A stretch of DNA of 64,000 bases from Strigamia acuminata. Taxonomy: Eukaryota; Arthropoda; Chilopoda; Geophilomorpha; Linotaeniidae. The stretch spans positions 2,917,087-2,981,086 of the forward strand of contig OX442314.1 in NCBI GenBank assembly GCA_949358305.1. The letters are read 5' to 3'. Below, piece by piece: positions 26,866 to 41,387 of this stretch. The position numbers and the translations under genes are program-made. Under the pieces are notes generated by a model. That model did not search any database, was not told the origin of the DNA, and saw only the letters and a list, made by a program, of their open reading frames with translations. How positions within the stretch are numbered: the first letter of the stretch is position 1; each line of letters begins with the position of its first letter.

Positions 26866-28688
26866 ATGGCTGCAGCACGAACAACGAACGGTATTAGAAA
26901 CATTTGGACAAGGCATACGCACCTCAAGGTAAGGAAAACACCGTTTTAGCACTTCTCGAGAGAGATACGAAACCGGTACTGTATATTTTTGCTCAAGAAA
27001 ATGGTAAATAAAAAGTTAAATCCTATTTGGCACATTTTGTTTCGATCGGGGCCCCAAAAAATGGCTTTGAAATGACATGTTCGCAACATTTCTAAGCAAA
27101 ACAAATGCATTTGCAGGCGGGCAAATGCATTTGCATGGGAAATAAATTTATTTTGAGCTTGGAAAAATGTGTTTTCACGCAAAATGATGCATTTGTATGT
27201 GAAATAATTTTATTTTGAGCTGAAAAAATGTGTTTTTACGCAAAACAAAGCATTTGCATGGAAAATAATTTTATTTTGAGTTGAAAAAATAGTGTTTTCA
27301 CGCAAAACAATGCATTTGTATGGGAAATAATTTTATTTTGAGCCGAAAAAAATGTGTTTTTATGCAAAACAGTGCATTTGTATGGGAAATAATTTTATTT
27401 TGGGCCAAAAAAAATGTGTTTTTATGCAAAACAATGCATTTTCAGACAATTTCAAAATTAAAAAGTTGAAGAAATTTAAATCTTGTATTTGCATTTAGGA
27501 AGCCAGAGCCTGCGTCGCCTGACTCCGTACGAGAAACACTTTTTAGCCAAACGCCTCCCGTTGAACTTCCCCATCACCACCGCCATCAGGTTCGTGACGG
27601 ACGACATCTACTGGCAAAAACGATGCCTCAACCTGTGGGAGATCTGCGACTTGACGCGCTACTACGGCTCCTGGAAAGTGATGTGTCTGCAACGCACCAT
27701 CGAGCAGCTCATCGAGGAATACGTGCCGGACGGCGCCGAGGAACAGCTCAAACAGCTCAAATCGCTCATCGTGGCCGCCAACAAATTCATCAAACGCCTC
27801 ACCGTCGGCCACCTCAACGCCGTGTCCACCATCGACGAAGCCAAGCGATTGACGCAGGAAGAATACCGGCTGAGCTTCGAGTCCATCTTGGCCAACCTGC
27901 CGCACTTGGAGGAGCTCAGCGTGACGTATTGCCCGAACAAATGCGGCCAGGACTTCGACTGGTTCATGTCGCGACTCACGTACGACGAGGTCAAGTCGCT
28001 GAGCGCCGCCATCATGCCGTGCTACAACCTGCGCGTGTTTGAGCTGCACAAGAGCGAGCTGGACTGCGTCAAGATCAATTTGCTCATCCAGGGCTTGATG
28101 CATTTGCCGGCGCTCGAGTCGTTGCTGCTGCCGCACAACTTGATCGGCGACAAGGGCGCCTTTTGCATCGCCAAACTGCTCTCGTCGTCGCCGAAGCTCG
28201 CCCGCTTGAACCTCACGAACAATCAGATCGGGCCGGTCGGCGCCGAGGCGATCGCGTTTGTGCTCACAAAGAATAACTCGTTGAAGGAACTCGGGCTGCG
28301 ACTGAATACGCTGCAGGAGAAGGGCTGCACGGCCCTGCTGCGCGCCATGGCCGTGAACAAGGGGCTGCAGAAGCTGAATTTGGCGTCGAACCAGATGGGG
28401 GAGAAGTCGGCCGAGATTGGCGGCCAAATACTCCGGTTTAATCGCACGCTCACGGAACTGGATTTCTCCTGCAATCTCGATATAGGAATGGTAATTGATT
28501 AATTTAAAAATTTAAAAATTATTAAATGTTTTTTTAACATTTCCAAGGTGGGTGGTGTGGACATTTTCGAAGGACTCGAGAAGAACAGCACGCTCGTCGA
28601 GATGGATTTGCGCTGGTGCAATTGCGGCCGCGAAACTGAATATTACGTTGATCAGCTTTTGAAGAACAACCGCAATAAATGTCATTGA
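26866..28688 (+). CDS. Tcte1: DRC5/TCTE1-like protein, copy 8
   Basis: Exons 26866-26928, 27507-28490 and 28548-28688. The protein is identical to copy 1, in a standard 3,671-bp unit. Confidence 0.82.
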
Positions 28689-30536
28689 AAAAAAAAAACA
28701 CAAAGAAAGAAATAAAGAAAAATCAAAATTTGTCTCTCCAATTTTTCTGTGCATTTATTTGTTTCGTTTTTAGGCCAAAAAATTCACTTTAAGGCCAAAA
28801 AAACTCACTTTTAGGCAAAAAAAAACCTCACAAAAAATAAATTTTTAGACAAGTCTGAAAATGTATTTTTTTTTGTCTGAAAATCCATTTTTTTTTGTCT
28901 GAAAATGCATTTTTTTGTTGTCTGAAAATGCATTTTTTTTGTCTGAAAATGATTGTGCAATCACATTCTTACAATCAAAAATGCGTTTTGTAACAAACGT
29001 TACGTTACGTCACGTCACTTCACGGGCACGTTAGTTTAAGGGCACATTAGGTTAAGGGCACATTAGGTTAGGTTAAGGCCCGTTAGGTTAAGGGCACATT
29101 AGGTTAGGTCAAGGCACGTTAGGTTAAGGGCACGTTAGGTTAGGTTAAGGCACGTTAGGTTAGGTTAAGGCACGTTAGGTTAGGTTAAGGCACGTTAGGT
29201 TAAGGGCACATTGGGTTAGGTTAAGGCACGTTAGGTTAGGTTAAGGCACGTTAGGTTAAGGGCACATTAGATTACGATTTTGTTCAAAAAGTCAAAATTT
29301 ATCAAAAAAATTGATAATTTGGCCGACATTTATCAAAAAAATTGATAATTCGGCCGACATTTATCAAAAAAATTGATAATTCGGCCGACATTTATCAAAA
29401 AAATTTTGAATTTGGTCAAAATTTATTTATTTATTCCAAAAACTGAGTATTTGGTCAAAATTTATTTATTCCAAAAATTGAGTATTTGGTCAAAATTTAT
29501 GTATCAAAAAAATTTTGAATTTGGTCAAAATTTATTTATTCCAAAAAGTGAGTATTGGGTCAAAATTTATTTATTCATTCAAAAAATTGAGAATTTGGTT
29601 AAAATTTATTTATTCATTCAAAAAATTGAGAATTTGGTCAAAATTTATTTATTTATTCATTCAAAAAATTGAGAATTTGGTCAAAATTCGGAGGAAATTT
29701 ACAAAACAGTTTAAAATTTACAAAAACCGTTTGAAATTTTATCAATGTCATCAAAAATCGCAATTCATCAAAATCTTATCTCAAACACTCGAAATTGAGC
29801 AATAAAATTGAGAATTTGGTCAAAATTAAACAAATTCGGAAAAAATTTGCAAAAACCGTTTGAAATTCGTTCGCAATTCATCCAAAAAATGAAGAATTTG
29901 GTCTCAAATTTGAGGAATAATTATTCGAAAATTCAAAGAAATTGAGAATGTGGTCAAATATTACTCAAAAATAATCAAAACAACATTCAAATTCAAATTC
30001 AAGTTGGTGTTTATTAACAGTCAATACAACTTAACCGACGGCAGAATTCACTCGTTGTTTCAAACCAATTCAAAGTACAATCCGATTCGTTCGTTGAAAT
30101 CACGAAATTCGACAAAATGGCTCCTCGCCTCGCCTCGCCTCGCCTCGCCTCGCTCGAGCTCTTCACCCGATCAGCTCATATCATGTAATGGCACCATCCT
30201 GTGCTCACAACAACCTTAAATACACTACACTATATATACCTAGGTAAATACAGACCTATACTTATGTAATAATATACACTTTTATACCTAACTACAAAAA
30301 AGTAGGCTTAACAACAACATGCATTTCAATGGGAATCTGGGAACAAGTAGCGAATATGACGTCGAAAATTGCGCTCCATCATCCGAGATCATCACCTCAG
30401 CTTTGAGAATAACTAACAGCTAAAATCGTTGAAATTTTCAAATTTTCAAACTCTATCAGCCAATAGGACGAACGTTTCTAATTCCAACTTTCCTCTCTCG
30501 CCTACAACCGATCGACCGCAAATCAAGAAAATCGCC

Positions 30537-32359
30537 ATGGCTGCAGCACGAACAACGAACGGTATTAGAAACATTTGGACAAGGCATACGCACCTCAAGG
30601 TAAGGAAAACACCGTTTTAGCACTTCTCGAGAGAGATACGAAACCGGTACTGTATATTTTTGCTCAAGAAAATGGTAAATAAAAAGTTAAATCCTATTTG
30701 GCACATTTTGTTTCGATCGGGGCCCCAAAAAATGGCTTTGAAATGACATGTTCGCAACATTTCTAAGCAAAACAAATGCATTTGCAGGCGGGCAAATGCA
30801 TTTGCATGGGAAATAAATTTATTTTGAGCTTGGAAAAATGTGTTTTCACGCAAAATGATGCATTTGTATGTGAAATAATTTTATTTTGAGCTGAAAAAAT
30901 GTGTTTTTACGCAAAACAAAGCATTTGCATGGAAAATAATTTTATTTTGAGTTGAAAAAATAGTGTTTTCACGCAAAACAATGCATTTGTATGGGAAATA
31001 ATTTTATTTTGAGCCGAAAAAAATGTGTTTTTATGCAAAACAGTGCATTTGTATGGGAAATAATTTTATTTTGGGCCAAAAAAAATGTGTTTTTATGCAA
31101 AACAATGCATTTTCAGACAATTTCAAAATTAAAAAGTTGAAGAAATTTAAATCTTGTATTTGCATTTAGGAAGCCAGAGCCTGCGTCGCCTGACTCCGTA
31201 CGAGAAACACTTTTTAGCCAAACGCCTCCCGTTGAACTTCCCCATCACCACCGCCATCAGGTTCGTGACGGACGACATCTACTGGCAAAAACGATGCCTC
31301 AACCTGTGGGAGATCTGCGACTTGACGCGCTACTACGGCTCCTGGAAAGTGATGTGTCTGCAACGCACCATCGAGCAGCTCATCGAGGAATACGTGCCGG
31401 ACGGCGCCGAGGAACAGCTCAAACAGCTCAAATCGCTCATCGTGGCCGCCAACAAATTCATCAAACGCCTCACCGTCGGCCACCTCAACGCCGTGTCCAC
31501 CATCGACGAAGCCAAGCGATTGACGCAGGAAGAATACCGGCTGAGCTTCGAGTCCATCTTGGCCAACCTGCCGCACTTGGAGGAGCTCAGCGTGACGTAT
31601 TGCCCGAACAAATGCGGCCAGGACTTCGACTGGTTCATGTCGCGACTCACGTACGACGAGGTCAAGTCGCTGAGCGCCGCCATCATGCCGTGCTACAACC
31701 TGCGCGTGTTTGAGCTGCACAAGAGCGAGCTGGACTGCGTCAAGATCAATTTGCTCATCCAGGGCTTGATGCATTTGCCGGCGCTCGAGTCGTTGCTGCT
31801 GCCGCACAACTTGATCGGCGACAAGGGCGCCTTTTGCATCGCCAAACTGCTCTCGTCGTCGCCGAAGCTCGCCCGCTTGAACCTCACGAACAATCAGATC
31901 GGGCCGGTCGGCGCCGAGGCGATCGCGTTTGTGCTCACAAAGAATAACTCGTTGAAGGAACTCGGGCTGCGACTGAATACGCTGCAGGAGAAGGGCTGCA
32001 CGGCCCTGCTGCGCGCCATGGCCGTGAACAAGGGGCTGCAGAAGCTGAATTTGGCGTCGAACCAGATGGGGGAGAAGTCGGCCGAGATTGGCGGCCAAAT
32101 ACTCCGGTTTAATCGCACGCTCACGGAACTGGATTTCTCCTGCAATCTCGATATAGGAATGGTAATTGATTAATTTAAAAATTTAAAAATTATTAAATGT
32201 TTTTTTAACATTTCCAAGGTGGGTGGTGTGGACATTTTCGAAGGACTCGAGAAGAACAGCACGCTCGTCGAGATGGATTTGCGCTGGTGCAATTGCGGCC
32301 GCGAAACTGAATATTACGTTGATCAGCTTTTGAAGAACAACCGCAATAAATGTCATTGA
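30537..32359 (+). CDS. Tcte1: DRC5/TCTE1-like protein, copy 9
   Basis: Exons 30537-30599, 31178-32161 and 32219-32359. The protein is identical to copy 1, in a standard unit. Confidence 0.82.
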
Positions 32360-34207
32360 AAAAAAAAAACACAAAGAAAGAAATAAAGAAAAATCAAAAT
32401 TTGTCTCTCCAATTTTTCTGTGCATTTATTTGTTTCGTTTTTAGGCCAAAAAATTCACTTTAAGGCCAAAAAAACTCACTTTTAGGCAAAAAAAAACCTC
32501 ACAAAAAATAAATTTTTAGACAAGTCTGAAAATGTATTTTTTTTTGTCTGAAAATCCATTTTTTTTTGTCTGAAAATGCATTTTTTTGTTGTCTGAAAAT
32601 GCATTTTTTTTGTCTGAAAATGATTGTGCAATCACATTCTTACAATCAAAAATGCGTTTTGTAACAAACGTTACGTTACGTCACGTCACTTCACGGGCAC
32701 GTTAGTTTAAGGGCACATTAGGTTAAGGGCACATTAGGTTAGGTTAAGGCCCGTTAGGTTAAGGGCACATTAGGTTAGGTCAAGGCACGTTAGGTTAAGG
32801 GCACGTTAGGTTAGGTTAAGGCACGTTAGGTTAGGTTAAGGCACGTTAGGTTAGGTTAAGGCACGTTAGGTTAAGGGCACATTGGGTTAGGTTAAGGCAC
32901 GTTAGGTTAGGTTAAGGCACGTTAGGTTAAGGGCACATTAGATTACGATTTTGTTCAAAAAGTCAAAATTTATCAAAAAAATTGATAATTTGGCCGACAT
33001 TTATCAAAAAAATTGATAATTCGGCCGACATTTATCAAAAAAATTGATAATTCGGCCGACATTTATCAAAAAAATTTTGAATTTGGTCAAAATTTATTTA
33101 TTTATTCCAAAAACTGAGTATTTGGTCAAAATTTATTTATTCCAAAAATTGAGTATTTGGTCAAAATTTATGTATCAAAAAAATTTTGAATTTGGTCAAA
33201 ATTTATTTATTCCAAAAAGTGAGTATTGGGTCAAAATTTATTTATTCATTCAAAAAATTGAGAATTTGGTTAAAATTTATTTATTCATTCAAAAAATTGA
33301 GAATTTGGTCAAAATTTATTTATTTATTCATTCAAAAAATTGAGAATTTGGTCAAAATTCGGAGGAAATTTACAAAACAGTTTAAAATTTACAAAAACCG
33401 TTTGAAATTTTATCAATGTCATCAAAAATCGCAATTCATCAAAATCTTATCTCAAACACTCGAAATTGAGCAATAAAATTGAGAATTTGGTCAAAATTAA
33501 ACAAATTCGGAAAAAATTTGCAAAAACCGTTTGAAATTCGTTCGCAATTCATCCAAAAAATGAAGAATTTGGTCTCAAATTTGAGGAATAATTATTCGAA
33601 AATTCAAAGAAATTGAGAATGTGGTCAAATATTACTCAAAAATAATCAAAACAACATTCAAATTCAAATTCAAGTTGGTGTTTATTAACAGTCAATACAA
33701 CTTAACCGACGGCAGAATTCACTCGTTGTTTCAAACCAATTCAAAGTACAATCCGATTCGTTCGTTGAAATCACGAAATTCGACAAAATGGCTCCTCGCC
33801 TCGCCTCGCCTCGCCTCGCCTCGCTCGAGCTCTTCACCCGATCAGCTCATATCATGTAATGGCACCATCCTGTGCTCACAACAACCTTAAATACACTACA
33901 CTATATATACCTAGGTAAATACAGACCTATACTTATGTAATAATATACACTTTTATACCTAACTACAAAAAAGTAGGCTTAACAACAACATGCATTTCAA
34001 TGGGAATCTGGGAACAAGTAGCGAATATGACGTCGAAAATTGCGCTCCATCATCCGAGATCATCACCTCAGCTTTGAGAATAACTAACAGCTAAAATCGT
34101 TGAAATTTTCAAATTTTCAAACTCTATCAGCCAATAGGACGAACGTTTCTAATTCCAACTTTCCTCTCTCGCCTACAACCGATCGACCGCAAATCAAGAA
34201 AATCGCC

Positions 34208-36030
34208 ATGGCTGCAGCACGAACAACGAACGGTATTAGAAACATTTGGACAAGGCATACGCACCTCAAGGTAAGGAAAACACCGTTTTAGCACTTCTCG
34301 AGAGAGATACGAAACCGGTACTGTATATTTTTGCTCAAGAAAATGGTAAATAAAAAGTTAAATCCTATTTGGCACATTTTGTTTCGATCGGGGCCCCAAA
34401 AAATGGCTTTGAAATGACATGTTCGCAACATTTCTAAGCAAAACAAATGCATTTGCAGGCGGGCAAATGCATTTGCATGGGAAATAAATTTATTTTGAGC
34501 TTGGAAAAATGTGTTTTCACGCAAAATGATGCATTTGTATGTGAAATAATTTTATTTTGAGCTGAAAAAATGTGTTTTTACGCAAAACAAAGCATTTGCA
34601 TGGAAAATAATTTTATTTTGAGTTGAAAAAATAGTGTTTTCACGCAAAACAATGCATTTGTATGGGAAATAATTTTATTTTGAGCCGAAAAAAATGTGTT
34701 TTTATGCAAAACAGTGCATTTGTATGGGAAATAATTTTATTTTGGGCCAAAAAAAATGTGTTTTTATGCAAAACAATGCATTTTCAGACAATTTCAAAAT
34801 TAAAAAGTTGAAGAAATTTAAATCTTGTATTTGCATTTAGGAAGCCAGAGCCTGCGTCGCCTGACTCCGTACGAGAAACACTTTTTAGCCAAACGCCTCC
34901 CGTTGAACTTCCCCATCACCACCGCCATCAGGTTCGTGACGGACGACATCTACTGGCAAAAACGATGCCTCAACCTGTGGGAGATCTGCGACTTGACGCG
35001 CTACTACGGCTCCTGGAAAGTGATGTGTCTGCAACGCACCATCGAGCAGCTCATCGAGGAATACGTGCCGGACGGCGCCGAGGAACAGCTCAAACAGCTC
35101 AAATCGCTCATCGTGGCCGCCAACAAATTCATCAAACGCCTCACCGTCGGCCACCTCAACGCCGTGTCCACCATCGACGAAGCCAAGCGATTGACGCAGG
35201 AAGAATACCGGCTGAGCTTCGAGTCCATCTTGGCCAACCTGCCGCACTTGGAGGAGCTCAGCGTGACGTATTGCCCGAACAAATGCGGCCAGGACTTCGA
35301 CTGGTTCATGTCGCGACTCACGTACGACGAGGTCAAGTCGCTGAGCGCCGCCATCATGCCGTGCTACAACCTGCGCGTGTTTGAGCTGCACAAGAGCGAG
35401 CTGGACTGCGTCAAGATCAATTTGCTCATCCAGGGCTTGATGCATTTGCCGGCGCTCGAGTCGTTGCTGCTGCCGCACAACTTGATCGGCGACAAGGGCG
35501 CCTTTTGCATCGCCAAACTGCTCTCGTCGTCGCCGAAGCTCGCCCGCTTGAACCTCACGAACAATCAGATCGGGCCGGTCGGCGCCGAGGCGATCGCGTT
35601 TGTGCTCACAAAGAATAACTCGTTGAAGGAACTCGGGCTGCGACTGAATACGCTGCAGGAGAAGGGCTGCACGGCCCTGCTGCGCGCCATGGCCGTGAAC
35701 AAGGGGCTGCAGAAGCTGAATTTGGCGTCGAACCAGATGGGGGAGAAGTCGGCCGAGATTGGCGGCCAAATACTCCGGTTTAATCGCACGCTCACGGAAC
35801 TGGATTTCTCCTGCAATCTCGATATAGGAATGGTAATTGATTAATTTAAAAATTTAAAAATTATTAAATGTTTTTTTAACATTTCCAAGGTGGGTGGTGT
35901 GGACATTTTCGAAGGACTCGAGAAGAACAGCACGCTCGTCGAGATGGATTTGCGCTGGTGCAATTGCGGCCGCGAAACTGAATATTACGTTGATCAGCTT
36001 TTGAAGAACAACCGCAATAAATGTCATTGA
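34208..36030 (+). CDS. Tcte1: DRC5/TCTE1-like protein, copy 10
   Basis: Exons 34208-34270, 34849-35832 and 35890-36030. The protein is identical to copy 1, in a standard unit. Confidence 0.82.
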
Positions 36031-37878
36031 AAAAAAAAAACACAAAGAAAGAAATAAAGAAAAATCAAAATTTGTCTCTCCAATTTTTCTGTGCATTTAT
36101 TTGTTTCGTTTTTAGGCCAAAAAATTCACTTTAAGGCCAAAAAAACTCACTTTTAGGCAAAAAAAAACCTCACAAAAAATAAATTTTTAGACAAGTCTGA
36201 AAATGTATTTTTTTTTGTCTGAAAATCCATTTTTTTTTGTCTGAAAATGCATTTTTTTGTTGTCTGAAAATGCATTTTTTTTGTCTGAAAATGATTGTGC
36301 AATCACATTCTTACAATCAAAAATGCGTTTTGTAACAAACGTTACGTTACGTCACGTCACTTCACGGGCACGTTAGTTTAAGGGCACATTAGGTTAAGGG
36401 CACATTAGGTTAGGTTAAGGCCCGTTAGGTTAAGGGCACATTAGGTTAGGTCAAGGCACGTTAGGTTAAGGGCACGTTAGGTTAGGTTAAGGCACGTTAG
36501 GTTAGGTTAAGGCACGTTAGGTTAGGTTAAGGCACGTTAGGTTAAGGGCACATTGGGTTAGGTTAAGGCACGTTAGGTTAGGTTAAGGCACGTTAGGTTA
36601 AGGGCACATTAGATTACGATTTTGTTCAAAAAGTCAAAATTTATCAAAAAAATTGATAATTTGGCCGACATTTATCAAAAAAATTGATAATTCGGCCGAC
36701 ATTTATCAAAAAAATTGATAATTCGGCCGACATTTATCAAAAAAATTTTGAATTTGGTCAAAATTTATTTATTTATTCCAAAAACTGAGTATTTGGTCAA
36801 AATTTATTTATTCCAAAAATTGAGTATTTGGTCAAAATTTATGTATCAAAAAAATTTTGAATTTGGTCAAAATTTATTTATTCCAAAAAGTGAGTATTGG
36901 GTCAAAATTTATTTATTCATTCAAAAAATTGAGAATTTGGTTAAAATTTATTTATTCATTCAAAAAATTGAGAATTTGGTCAAAATTTATTTATTTATTC
37001 ATTCAAAAAATTGAGAATTTGGTCAAAATTCGGAGGAAATTTACAAAACAGTTTAAAATTTACAAAAACCGTTTGAAATTTTATCAATGTCATCAAAAAT
37101 CGCAATTCATCAAAATCTTATCTCAAACACTCGAAATTGAGCAATAAAATTGAGAATTTGGTCAAAATTAAACAAATTCGGAAAAAATTTGCAAAAACCG
37201 TTTGAAATTCGTTCGCAATTCATCCAAAAAATGAAGAATTTGGTCTCAAATTTGAGGAATAATTATTCGAAAATTCAAAGAAATTGAGAATGTGGTCAAA
37301 TATTACTCAAAAATAATCAAAACAACATTCAAATTCAAATTCAAGTTGGTGTTTATTAACAGTCAATACAACTTAACCGACGGCAGAATTCACTCGTTGT
37401 TTCAAACCAATTCAAAGTACAATCCGATTCGTTCGTTGAAATCACGAAATTCGACAAAATGGCTCCTCGCCTCGCCTCGCCTCGCCTCGCCTCGCTCGAG
37501 CTCTTCACCCGATCAGCTCATATCATGTAATGGCACCATCCTGTGCTCACAACAACCTTAAATACACTACACTATATATACCTAGGTAAATACAGACCTA
37601 TACTTATGTAATAATATACACTTTTATACCTAACTACAAAAAAGTAGGCTTAACAACAACATGCATTTCAATGGGAATCTGGGAACAAGTAGCGAATATG
37701 ACGTCGAAAATTGCGCTCCATCATCCGAGATCATCACCTCAGCTTTGAGAATAACTAACAGCTAAAATCGTTGAAATTTTCAAATTTTCAAACTCTATCA
37801 GCCAATAGGACGAACGTTTCTAATTCCAACTTTCCTCTCTCGCCTACAACCGATCGACCGCAAATCAAGAAAATCGCC

Positions 37879-39701
37879 ATGGCTGCAGCACGAACAACGA
37901 ACGGTATTAGAAACATTTGGACAAGGCATACGCACCTCAAGGTAAGGAAAACACCGTTTTAGCACTTCTCGAGAGAGATACGAAACCGGTACTGTATATT
38001 TTTGCTCAAGAAAATGGTAAATAAAAAGTTAAATCCTATTTGGCACATTTTGTTTCGATCGGGGCCCCAAAAAATGGCTTTGAAATGACATGTTCGCAAC
38101 ATTTCTAAGCAAAACAAATGCATTTGCAGGCGGGCAAATGCATTTGCATGGGAAATAAATTTATTTTGAGCTTGGAAAAATGTGTTTTCACGCAAAATGA
38201 TGCATTTGTATGTGAAATAATTTTATTTTGAGCTGAAAAAATGTGTTTTTACGCAAAACAAAGCATTTGCATGGAAAATAATTTTATTTTGAGTTGAAAA
38301 AATAGTGTTTTCACGCAAAACAATGCATTTGTATGGGAAATAATTTTATTTTGAGCCGAAAAAAATGTGTTTTTATGCAAAACAGTGCATTTGTATGGGA
38401 AATAATTTTATTTTGGGCCAAAAAAAATGTGTTTTTATGCAAAACAATGCATTTTCAGACAATTTCAAAATTAAAAAGTTGAAGAAATTTAAATCTTGTA
38501 TTTGCATTTAGGAAGCCAGAGCCTGCGTCGCCTGACTCCGTACGAGAAACACTTTTTAGCCAAACGCCTCCCGTTGAACTTCCCCATCACCACCGCCATC
38601 AGGTTCGTGACGGACGACATCTACTGGCAAAAACGATGCCTCAACCTGTGGGAGATCTGCGACTTGACGCGCTACTACGGCTCCTGGAAAGTGATGTGTC
38701 TGCAACGCACCATCGAGCAGCTCATCGAGGAATACGTGTCGGACGGCGCCGAGGAACAGCTCAAACAGCTCAAATCGCTCATCGTGGCCGCCAACAAGTT
38801 CATCAAACGCCTCACCGTCGGCCACCTCAACGCCGTGTCCACCATCGACGAAGCCAAGCGACTGACGCAGGAAGAATACCGGCTGAGCTTCGAGTCCATC
38901 TTGGCCAACCTGCCGCACTTGGAGGAGCTCAGCGTGACGTATTGCCCGAACAAATGCGGCCAGGACTTCGACTGGTTCATGTCGCGACTCACGTACGACG
39001 AGGTCAAGTCGCTGAGCGCCGCCATCATGCCGTGCTACAACCTGCGCGTGTTTGAGCTGCACAAGAGCGAGCTGGACTGCGTCAAGATCAATTTGCTCAT
39101 CCAGGGCTTGATGCATTTGCCGGCGCTCGAGTCGTTGCTGCTGCCGCACAACTTGATCGGCGACAAGGGCGCCTTTTGCATCGCCAAACTGCTCTCGTCG
39201 TCGCCGAAGCTCGCCCGCTTGAACCTCACGAACAATCAGATCGGGCCGGTCGGCGCCGAGGCGATCGCGTTTGTGCTCACAAAGAATAACTCGTTGAAGG
39301 AACTCGGGCTGCGACTGAATACGCTGCAGGAGAAGGGCTGCACGGCCCTGCTGCGCGCCATGGCCGTGAACAAGGGGCTGCAGAAGCTGAATTTGGCGTC
39401 GAATCAGATGGGGGAGAAGTCGGCCGAGATTGCCGGCCAAATACTCCGGTTTAATCGCACGCTCACGGAACTGGATTTCTCCTGCAATCTCGATATAGGA
39501 ATGGTAATTGATTAATTTAAAAATTTAAAAATTATTAAATGTTTTTTTAACATTTCCAAGGTGGGTGGTGTGGACATTTTCGAAGGACTCGAGAAGAACA
39601 GCACGCTCGTCGAGATGGATTTGCGCTGGTGCAATTGCGGCCGCGAAACTGAATATTACGTTGATCAGCTTTTGAAGAACAACCGCAATAAATGTCATTG
39701 A
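37879..39701 (+). CDS. Tcte1: DRC5/TCTE1-like protein, copy 11 (transitional variant)
   Basis: Exons 37879-37941, 38520-39503 and 39561-39701. The frame is intact. It differs from the consensus by Pro95 to Ser and Gly326 to Ala, plus several silent changes. Ala326 and some of the silent changes (CGACTGACG; GAATCAG in place of GAACCAG) are shared with copy 12. This copy is therefore intermediate between the homogenised core and the diverged edge unit. Confidence 0.82.
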
Positions 39702-40356
39702 AAAAAAAAAACACAAAGAAAGAAATAAAGAAAAATCAAAATTTGTCTCTCCAATTTTTCTGTGCATTTATTTGTTTCGTTTTTAGGCCAAAAAATTCAC
39801 TTTAAGGCCAAAAAAACTCACTTTTAGGCAAAAAAAAACCTCACAAAAAATAAATTTTTAGACAAGTCTGAAAATGTATTTTTTTTTGTCTGAAAATGCA
39901 TTTTTTTTTGTCTGAAAATGCATTTTTTTTTGTCTGAAAATGCATTTTATTTGTCTGAAAATGATTGTGCAATCACATTCTTACAATCAAAAATGCGTTT
40001 TGTAACAAACGTTACGTTACGTCACGTCACTTCACGGGCACGTTAGTTTAAGGGCACATTAGGTTAAGGGCACATTAGGTTAAGGGCACATTAGGTTAGG
40101 TTAAGGCCCGTTAGGTTAAGGGCACATTAGGTTAGGTCAAGGCACGTTAGGTTAAGGGCACGTTAGGTTAGGTTAAGGCACGTTAGGTTAAGGGCACATT
40201 GGGTTAGGTTAAGGCACGTTAGGTTAGGTTAAGGCACGTTAGGTTAAGGGCACATTAGATTACGATTTTGTTCAAAAAGTCAAAATTTATCAAAAAAATT
40301 GATAATTTGGCCGACATTTATCAAAAAAATTGATAATTCGGCCGACATTTATCAAA

Positions 40357-41306
40357 AAAATTGATAATTCGGCCGACATTTATCAAAAAAATTTTGAATT
40401 TGGTCAAAATTTATTTATTTATTCCAAAAACTGAGTATTTGGTCAAAATTTATTTATTCCAAAAATTGAGTATTTGGTCAAAATTTATGTATCAAAAAAA
40501 TTTTGAATTTGGTCAAAATTTATTTATTCCAAAAAGTGAGTATTGGGTCAAAATTTATTTATTCATTCAAAAAATTGAGAATTTGGTCAAAATTTATTTA
40601 TTTATTCATTCAAAAAATTGAGAATTTGGTCAAAATTCGGAGGAAATTTACAAAACAGTTTAAAATTTACAAAAACCGTTTGAAATTTTATCAATGTCAT
40701 CAAAAATCGCAATTCATCAAAATCTTATCTCAAAACACTCGAAATTGAGCAATAAAATTGAGAATTTGGTCAAAATTAAACAAATTCGGAAAAAATTTGC
40801 AAAAACCGTTTGAAATTCGTTCGCAATTCATCCAAAAAATGAAGAATTTGGTCTCAAATTTGAGGAATAATTATTCGAAAATTCAAAGAAATTGAGAATG
40901 TGGTCAAATATTACTCAAAAATAATCAAAACAACATTCAAATTCAAATTCAAGTTGGTGTTTATTAACAGTCAATACAACTTAACCGACGGCAGAATTCA
41001 CTCGTTGTTTCAAACCAATTCAAAGTACAATCCGATTCGTTCGTTGAAATCACGAAATTCGACAAAATGGCTCCTCGCCTCGCCTCGCCTCGCCTCGCTC
41101 GAGCTCTTCACCCGATCAGCTCATATCATGTAATGGCACCATCCTGTGCTCACAACAACCTTAAATACACTACACTATATATACCTAGGTATATACAGAC
41201 CTATACTTATATAATAATATACACTTTTATACCGAACTACAAAAAAGTAGGCTTAACAACAACATGCATTTCAATGGGAATCTGGGAACAAGTAGCGAAT
41301 GTGACG
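40357..41306. repeat. 5' part of unit 12 before the transposon
   Basis: Collinear with 1 to about 993 of unit 1: AT-rich minisatellite with one motif fewer, CCTCG run one copy shorter, and TATATATA near 41174. Similarity stops at GTGACG (41306), where the TIR element's target duplication begins, and resumes at about 43867. Confidence 0.85.
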
Positions 41307-41387
41307 TTTTTAATGGGACAGGATAATTTGCGGAACCGCGGAACTGGCGGAACAGGCGGAACCGATGGGTTTGTGGAAAACCCGGTA

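Noticed and set aside
1-40356. The array as a pure assembly duplication
   Set aside because: Units differ at scattered sites and in minisatellite length, and the edge unit is clearly diverged, so simple copy-paste error is unlikely. Exact copy number still depends on the assembly.
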